This document shows positions 61,061 to 64,000 of a stretch of 64,000 bases of DNA, one piece after another. Source of the DNA: Chaunax sp. Z400 (lineage: Eukaryota > Chordata > Actinopteri > Lophiiformes > Chaunacidae); contig JBAGJB010000232.1 of assembly GCA_037577475.1 (NCBI GenBank), forward strand, positions 325,001-389,000. Reading direction: 5' to 3'. Positions within the stretch are counted from its first letter, which is position 1. Every line of letters begins with the position of its first letter. The notes under the pieces are model-generated. The model did no database searches. It was given only the letters and a program-made list of their open reading frames with translations, and was not told the origin of the DNA. A program made the position numbers and the translations under genes.

Positions 61061-62626
61061 GCATAGTGCCACACCCCTCTGATCACGTGATGTTCATTGC
61101 GTAGGATTGACGGATATAAATATTATTTCATTTTCAGTCAAAAGTACTATAATGTAATTATTGTCCTTGTGATACTCAAGCGTCAGCACATTTAGTTTCT
61201 AATTGGTTTCAGATGTATGATGATACTATCGAGACTGCAGCCAGTAAGACATGTAAAGAGGAATGCAGATCAGTAATGCAGATCGTTGACAGTGAAGGGT
61301 TAATTGCTCGTGGATCTGTTAGTAGTGCCTTAGGGCTCAGGTAGTGAGATCAGGCTTCTCTTCCTCACTCAATACAGAGTAAGGAGCCCACCTAGTGTCA
61401 GTTGAGAAAAAACAAAATCCATCCGTAAATCTGTGCGTACAGATTATGAACCCGTGCCCTCCAATAGTGTGCGTTCCACGTAGTCCATGTTGCGTCCATA
61501 GATGAGTGAAGGAAAGAGCTGCGTGTTGTCGTCCTTTCATCTGCTACTATTCCCTGTTGAAGGTAATTAATTACTGTCCACGAAGCACTACGAAATGATA
61601 AGCACGGCAGGAACTGTTCATTTCATGTTGTTGTTGTTTTTGTGTGAAAGTAAGACATATATTTTGTGTTTGAAAGTTTCTGGCTAACTCCGTGAGTGTT
61701 TAAGCTAGCTGCCTGATACCGTATCACTCCGCCATAGCGTTGACTGGTCGCCTTTAACATTGATTTAAAGATGTGTGCAGATTAAATGTTTGTTATCTCT
61801 ATGAAAGCCTAGTTCACGTGGTAGTTTAAAAAGATGAGTTAAAAACGTGTTTAAAAGAATAACATTTTCATATTTCATGTGGTAATTTAGATGAAACTGA
61901 AGTTAGATGATTAAGATGATTTATCACTAAAAGATTAAATCATTTAGGAAATGTTAAAAAGATACACTAGTAATTGTAACTTTGGTCCTGAAATGGATTG
62001 TGGAAAATGTTTGTTTAATGTTTAGAGACTGGAGGTAACAGAATGAGAGAAGAGAAGATAAGATAAGATATCCCTTTATTAGTCCCACAGTGGGGAAATT
62101 TACAGTATTGCAGCAGCACAGTGTACAAAAAACACAGCAGGAGGAGGGGAAATAATTTTTTTTTTAAAAATACAATACAAGAAATGATGTGTCTACATGT
62201 TAATGCAGCAAGGATTGTAGCCAATCCAGTGCTCTGTCCACGGACCACTGGTCATTAACACTATAGGGGTGCTGTGGTCCGGACCAGATGCTGAGTGTAG
62301 TTGCAGAGATAGCATGTCCACCATTTAAAAGCAGAAAAAAATATCACAACCATCCCCGGTCTCCCTACATAGAATAATAACAGAAATGACTGTATTATTA
62401 TTATAAACTTTATTTGTATAGCACCTTTCATACAAAGCATGAGGCTAAAGTTCTTTTAAAGTCCACTCACTTACAAAAGCAGGGAGGTCACATGGACTAG
62501 TAAAAAGGAGTAGCCAATCAGTGTTTGCAACCGTTTTGTGTGTGTAAGAACAGACAAGGATTATTTTGAGGTAGAATTGTCACAGTTTATAGGAGTTTTG
62601 GAGTTGAGGGTATTAGCCTTTTTCCC
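61061..62626. other. Divergent intergenic region
   Basis: No recognised exon. A possible + donor (GAAG|GTAATT near 61560) could end a first exon of the gene to the right. It includes a dispersed repeat at 62060-62160. Confidence 0.45.
62060..62160. mobile_element. Dispersed repeat with ATCCCTTTATTAGTCCCACA
   Basis: GATAAGATAAGATA followed by TCCCTTTATTAGTCCCACAG is a recurrent teleost retroposon 3' tail. Confidence 0.45.
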
Positions 62627-62950
62627 GTGTCCCCTTTGTCAACAGTGATCAGCACACACTCTTCCTTCCTGCCAATTTCACCCCTGGGGGCAAACCGCTT
62701 TGATATGCTGCAGTTTGCCTACCAGGGTGACATCGGCGTGGAGGATAGCATCATCTACCTGATTCACAGAGCTTACACACACCTGGAGAAGCCACAAAGT
62801 AGGGCAAGGACCTGTTCTTTGACTTCTGCACTGCTTTCCACACCGTCCAGCCACTCTGGCTGGCCGAGAAGCTCAAAGTGAGCTTGGACCTCGTGGCATG
62901 GATTACAGACTCTCTGACAGGCTGCTGTTTTTCAGGCTGCTTCAATTTCA
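62627..62950 (+). mobile_element. Non-LTR retrotransposon RT relic
   Basis: Broken + frames give FAYQGDIGVEDSIIYLIHRA and, after a frame change, DLFFDFCTAFHTVQPLWLAE, LVAWITDSLTG. The second piece is the catalytic motif-A region (F-D-F..AF). No flanking LINE sequence is readable. Confidence 0.65.
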
Positions 62951-63051
62951 TTTTGTACCAGCCTTTATGTGACATTTTGCTATTACAATGGTACAAAAAT
63001 ATCAGTGAGAAAACTGAATTATAAACAAGGTATTTTTTATTTCTAACACAG

Positions 63052-64000
63052 CTTAACTCTCCAGAGGGTTCAGAGGATTCAGGAGAAAAGGAGGAGGAAG
63101 GAGCACAGGTGAGAGTTTCCTTCATCATTCTTAGTGCATCCATGTTTGAGTTTGACAAATTAATTAATTATTAATATTATCAGTGTTGTTGTTGTAGTAG
63201 TTATTATAAATACTACAAATTGTAATCTTTCTATTATGATAGATGTTATTGTTATTGTGGTTGCACGTCTGTGTCACTGTCCTCACTCCCTCTTTCCCTC
63301 ACTCTCTCTCTCTCCCCATCTATCTGCCCCATCTCTCTCCTCGGGCGATCAAAGCTGAGGACCGCCCACCTTGAGTCTTGTATCTGCTCGAGGTTTCTGC
63401 CTGTTAAAATTGATTTTTTCCTCTCCACTGTCTCCATGTTCTTGCTCATGGCAGATTGTTGGGTCTCTGTAAAGAGTTGGTCCAGACCTGCTCTTCTTCA
63501 GGTGGTGCATTGATGCACAAACCTTCCCCTGCGAGTGTCATCCAGACAAGGACACCTTTGGGAGGCGGATGAACCGCTCTGGTAAAAACTTTAATGTAAA
63601 GCCAGTTGCCTTACAAATGAACTTTCCAGGTGGACCCAGGGAAATTGTGCTCTTCGTTGCATTCAAAAACATAATGCAATTCTTTCCAGATTTGATGTGT
63701 CATAAAAACTTTATTTAAGTGGTGGCTGTCAGAAAACCATCATTTTTAGAGCTCCCATTGGTGCTTCAAACATGGCTGAAAAGTGACCTCACCACAAATG
63801 TTTGTTTTCTTCCTGTTGTTGCCGAGCAGTAAAAAGGTCAGCTCCAGATGATTGGGAAAGTTTTCTGGAGGACTTCCCAGTTACTCTAAACGCCACAGCC
63901 CCTTCCCAAGGAGACATGGACATGGTTACAGAAAAGGCCGGAAATTTTATTCCAAGTGGAGGCGCCTGCAAGTGGAACAGCGCATCAAACATATTGTTGG
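63052..64000 (+). CDS. Unrecognised protein gene, partial (runs off the window)
   Basis: Three candidate exons join in phase: 63052-63108 (after TTTATTTCTAACACAG; donor CACAG|GTGAGA), 63502-63581 (after CTCTTCTTCAG; donor TCTG|GTAAAA) and 63830 to beyond the window (after GTTGCCGAGCAG). The translation starts basic (LQRVQRIQEKRRRKEH), passes a Cys/His-containing WCIDAQTFPCECHPDKDTFG, then is acidic and Ser/Pro-containing (SAPDDWESFLEDFP and onward). No family is recognised. The second exon directly follows a dispersed repeat, so its acceptor may be repeat-derived and the exon uncertain. An alternative frame of the first exon (SPEGSEDSGEKEEEGAQ) would not join in phase. Confidence 0.4.
63340..63500 (+). 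mobile_element. Dispersed teleost repeat fragment
   Basis: CTCGAGGTTTCTGCCTGTTA, then TCCACTGTCTCCATG, TTGTTGGGTCTCTGTAAA and AGACCTGCTCTTC occur in this order in a very common fish repeat. It lies between candidate exons of the unrecognised + gene. Confidence 0.6.

Overview
The window is nuclear DNA from a ray-finned (teleost) fish. Coding sequence is split into short GT-AG exons, and several proteins closely match vertebrate families: HMBOX1, KIF13B, RHBDL2, PIWIL1 and ACSL3. The introns carry typical teleost repeats: hAT elements with 8-bp target duplications, L2/Rex1-like LINE pieces, and long (TA)n, (CA)n and (ATT)n arrays. No tools were run. Exon borders were read by eye, using splice sites, reading phase and recalled family sequence.

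Layout. (1) 1-14.7 kb: hmbox1 on +, nine coding exons and a 4.5-kb 3' UTR. (2) 20.6-25.9 kb: kif13b on -, convergent with hmbox1; this pairing matches the neighbouring human genes. Only the C-terminal half (16 exons, ending in CAP-Gly) is present, with no kinesin motor. (3) 27.2-27.8 kb: the last three exons of an rhbdl2-like rhomboid on +, without the exon carrying the catalytic serine. (4) 30.9-32.9 kb: a VSIG8-like Ig fragment on -, back to back with an unrecognised + transcription unit that encodes a 12-residue repeat protein. (5) 34.7-43.6 kb: the PIWI half of piwil1 on -, with intact frames but no N-terminal or full PAZ exons. (6) 43.8-44.9 kb: palindromic and TA-rich arrays that contain two extra copies of the acsl3 stop-codon region. 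(7) 44.9-61.06 kb: acsl3 on -. Frames are intact throughout except that the AMP-binding P-loop segment cannot be found; that intron holds a provirus. (8) 61-64 kb: repeats, then the start of an unrecognised + gene divergent from acsl3.

The most unusual object is the 5.7-kb class-I-like endogenous retrovirus at 49.8-55.5 kb, antisense to acsl3. It has near-identical LTRs, a tRNA-Tyr-type primer site, and a gag/pro junction that is an in-frame TGA followed by CTAG, the known efficient readthrough context. Between protease and reverse transcriptase lies a segment with two H-x-T/S motifs that looks like a 2H phosphoesterase-type domain. The copy is defective: one frameshift, in-frame stops, and a large deletion from mid-RT to the polypurine tract.

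A second theme is that kif13b, rhbdl2, piwil1 and acsl3 are each missing an internal or 5' block while the remaining exons keep clean frames and splice sites. This points either to recent genomic deletions or to assembly collapse at repeats, not to old pseudogene decay.
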